Under the pieces are notes generated by a model that saw only the letters and a program-made list of their open reading frames with translations, did no database searches and was not told the origin of the DNA. DNA of 7,282 nt, taken from positions 1 through 7,282 of the forward strand of contig CAMDLJ010000128.1 of assembly GCA_945901665.1 (NCBI GenBank). The letters run 5' to 3'. Of the stretch, positions 5,926-7,282 are shown one piece after another. Made by a program: the position numbers and the translations under genes. The DNA is from Bordetella parapertussis. Its GTDB lineage: Bacteria > Pseudomonadota > Gammaproteobacteria > Burkholderiales > Burkholderiaceae. The number at the start of each line of letters is the position of its first letter. Position 1 is the stretch's first letter.

Positions 5926-7282
5926 ATGCCCAATGAGATCCAAGACCTCAGCCACTTTGCCGCCCACGTGGATGTGGCGCACGCGCCAGCAGACATCCAG
6001 CGCCAACTCAACCGGGTGATTGCCGACACCTTGGCCGCGGTGGTTGGGGGTTCGGTCGAACCCGAACTGCGCGCCATGGCGCAGCGCTTGGCCCACAGCA
6101 GTGGGCCTGCGGTGTTGCCAGGACTGGGCCACCATGTGGCCGCCGATGCCGCAGCCATGATCAACGGCAGCGGTGGCACTTTTTTGGAAATGGACGAAGG
6201 CAATCGCTTCTCCCGCGGCCACCCCGCCGTGCATGTGCTGCCCGCGGTGCTGGCCCTGTGCCAAGAGCGGCAACTGGGCATGCGCGCATTTCTCAATGGG
6301 TTGCTGGCTGGTTACGAGGTGGGGTCTCGCATCGGCGCGGCCGCCCAATTGCGCGCCAGCATGCACCCGCACGGCACCTGGGGCACGGTGGGGGCAGCGG
6401 CGGGCTGCGCGCGCGCTTTGGGCTTGGACAGCCCCGCCATGCACGAGGTGATCAACATCAGCACTTCGTTGACCACCGCGTCCTCGAAAAAAACCATGCT
6501 CGAAGGTGGCTTGGTGCGCAATGTCTATGCGGGCTTGAGCAACCGCAACGGCTTGCTGGCGCTGCAGTTGTTTGAAAGTGGGTTTGGTGGTGAGCGCGAT
6601 GGCATTGCATCCATCTTTGGTGAGGTGGTGTCTGAGCGCATCGACCTCGCCGTCTTGGTGCGCGGCCTGGGCAGCGAATGGCACATCGCCCAAAACTACT
6701 TCAAATTGCACGCCTGTTGCCGCTACAACCACGGCAGCTTGGACGCGGTGGATGCCATCGCCGCTGGCCCAGGCTTGCCCGATGTGAGCCAGATTGAGCG
6801 CATCGAGGTCGCCACCTACAACATCGCCTCCGAGTTGATCGACCCGGCACCGCGCAACACCTTGGCGGCCAAATTTTCGGTGCCCTTTGCGGTGGCCACC
6901 CGTTTGGTGCACGGTCACAGCAGACTGCCCAGCTTCACCTGGGAAGCGGTGCGCAACCCTGCGGTGTTGGCCTTGGCGCAAAAAGTGGTGGTGCGCGAAG
7001 ACAAAGCCATGAATGCGCGACTGCCCCACGAGCGCCCCGCCCATGTGCGCATGCTGCTCACCGATGGCAGCGTGCGCGAAGCCGAAGTGGGCGTGAACCG
7101 CGGCGACGACGCCTCACCCTATACCGATGCCGAGTTGCACGGCAAATTCATGTCTTTGTGCACCCGGGTGTGGTCACCAGAACAAGCCCAATCGCTGGAC
7201 CAAGCCACCATGGCACTGTCGTCCCAAGGCCCTGACCAAGACCGTGATTGGTCCGCGTGGTGCCAGATGCTGGCCCAAGCAC
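5926..7282 (+). CDS. MmgE/PrpD family protein, 3' end beyond the window
   Basis: This long open frame (452 codons, no stop before the right edge) encodes a member of the MmgE/PrpD family, which includes 2-methylcitrate dehydratase and cis-aconitate decarboxylase. Members are usually about 450-480 residues, so only a short tail should be missing. Family landmarks in order are a helical N terminus with RVIADTLAAVVGG (30-42), the active-site segment EMDEGNRFSRGHPAVHVLPA (88-107, with Asp90 and His99), GYEVGSRIG (129-137), MHPHGTWGTVGAAAG (146-160), VRNVYAGLSNRNG (197-209), KLHACCRYNHGSLDA (260-274) and KFSVPFAVA (316-324). The usual lysine-histidine pair of the KxxHxG segment seems to be Arg198 and Tyr201 here, which points to a subgroup distinct from true PrpD and from cis-aconitate decarboxylase. 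The substrate is therefore unknown; a hydroxy-di- or tricarboxylic acid is plausible. The protein looks cytoplasmic. It is divergent from the oxidoreductase gene across a gap that also holds a livF remnant. Confidence 0.91.
   Translation, partial: MPNEIQDLSHFAAHVDVAHAPADIQRQLNRVIADTLAAVVGGSVEPELRAMAQRLAHSSGPAVLPGLGHHVAADAAAMINGSGGTFLEMDEGNRFSRGHPAVHVLPAVLALCQERQLGMRAFLNGLLAGYEVGSRIGAAAQLRASMHPHGTWGTVGAAAGCARALGLDSPAMHEVINISTSLTTASSKKTMLEGGLVRNVYAGLSNRNGLLALQLFESGFGGERDGIASIFGEVVSERIDLAVLVRGLGSEWHIAQNYFKLHACCRYNHGSLDAVDAIAAGPGLPDVSQIERIEVATYNIASELIDPAPRNTLAAKFSVPFAVATRLVHGHSRLPSFTWEAVRNPAVLALAQKVVVREDKAMNARLPHERPAHVRMLLTDGSVREAEVGVNRGDDASPYTDAELHGKFMSLCTRVWSPEQAQSLDQATMALSSQGPDQDRDWSAWCQMLAQA

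Noticed and set aside
5902..7044. A 380-codon open frame on the - strand opposite the MmgE/PrpD gene
   Set aside because: The + strand frame carries continuous MmgE/PrpD motifs to the window edge, while the antisense product has shadow-like composition and no domain I recognise.
5926..7282. Assignment as PrpD of a 2-methylcitrate pathway because gltA is nearby
   Set aside because: gltA is a true type II citrate synthase in a separate operon closed by a terminator. No prpB, prpC or acnD is present, and the Lys/His segment differs from PrpD.

Overview
The window looks like a chromosomal segment of a betaproteobacterium of the order Burkholderiales, most likely Comamonadaceae. This is inferred from the sdhA-sdhB-sdhE-gltA gene order, the GC-rich but TTG- and GCC-heavy codon use, and the style of the SdhA, SdhB and GltA proteins. 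No rRNA or tRNA gene is present to settle the genus.

Positions 1-3537 are the distal part of a TCA-cycle operon on the + strand: the C-terminal part of sdhA (cut by the left edge), sdhB, the small flavinylation factor sdhE, and the type II citrate synthase gltA. The genes are tightly spaced and the block closes with a strong intrinsic terminator just after gltA. It encodes the soluble subunits of succinate dehydrogenase (complex II), the factor that helps attach FAD to SdhA, and the enzyme that feeds acetyl-CoA into the cycle.

Positions 3538-7282 are accessory in character. A RutB-like cysteine hydrolase of the isochorismatase family (+) starts 36 bases after the terminator and meets, stop codon against stop codon, a FAD-dependent oxidoreductase of the fumarate reductase flavoprotein superfamily on the - strand. 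Upstream of the oxidoreductase is a 42-codon C-terminal fragment of a LivF-type branched-chain amino acid ABC transporter ATPase. A nearly complete MmgE/PrpD family gene (+) then runs off the right edge. It has no stop codon in the window, so it is easily missed by an ORF caller that requires one.

The main point of interest is the junction at about 5808. A truncated livF tail on the - strand abuts a short + strand open stretch that could be the tail of a second gene. This is the arrangement expected if a deletion removed the 5' halves of two divergent genes. The oxidoreductase, the livF remnant and the MmgE/PrpD protein may be what is left of a larger organic-acid uptake and catabolism cluster beside the TCA operon; that is inference. 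I see no wholly new system, CRISPR array, insertion sequence or RNA gene.
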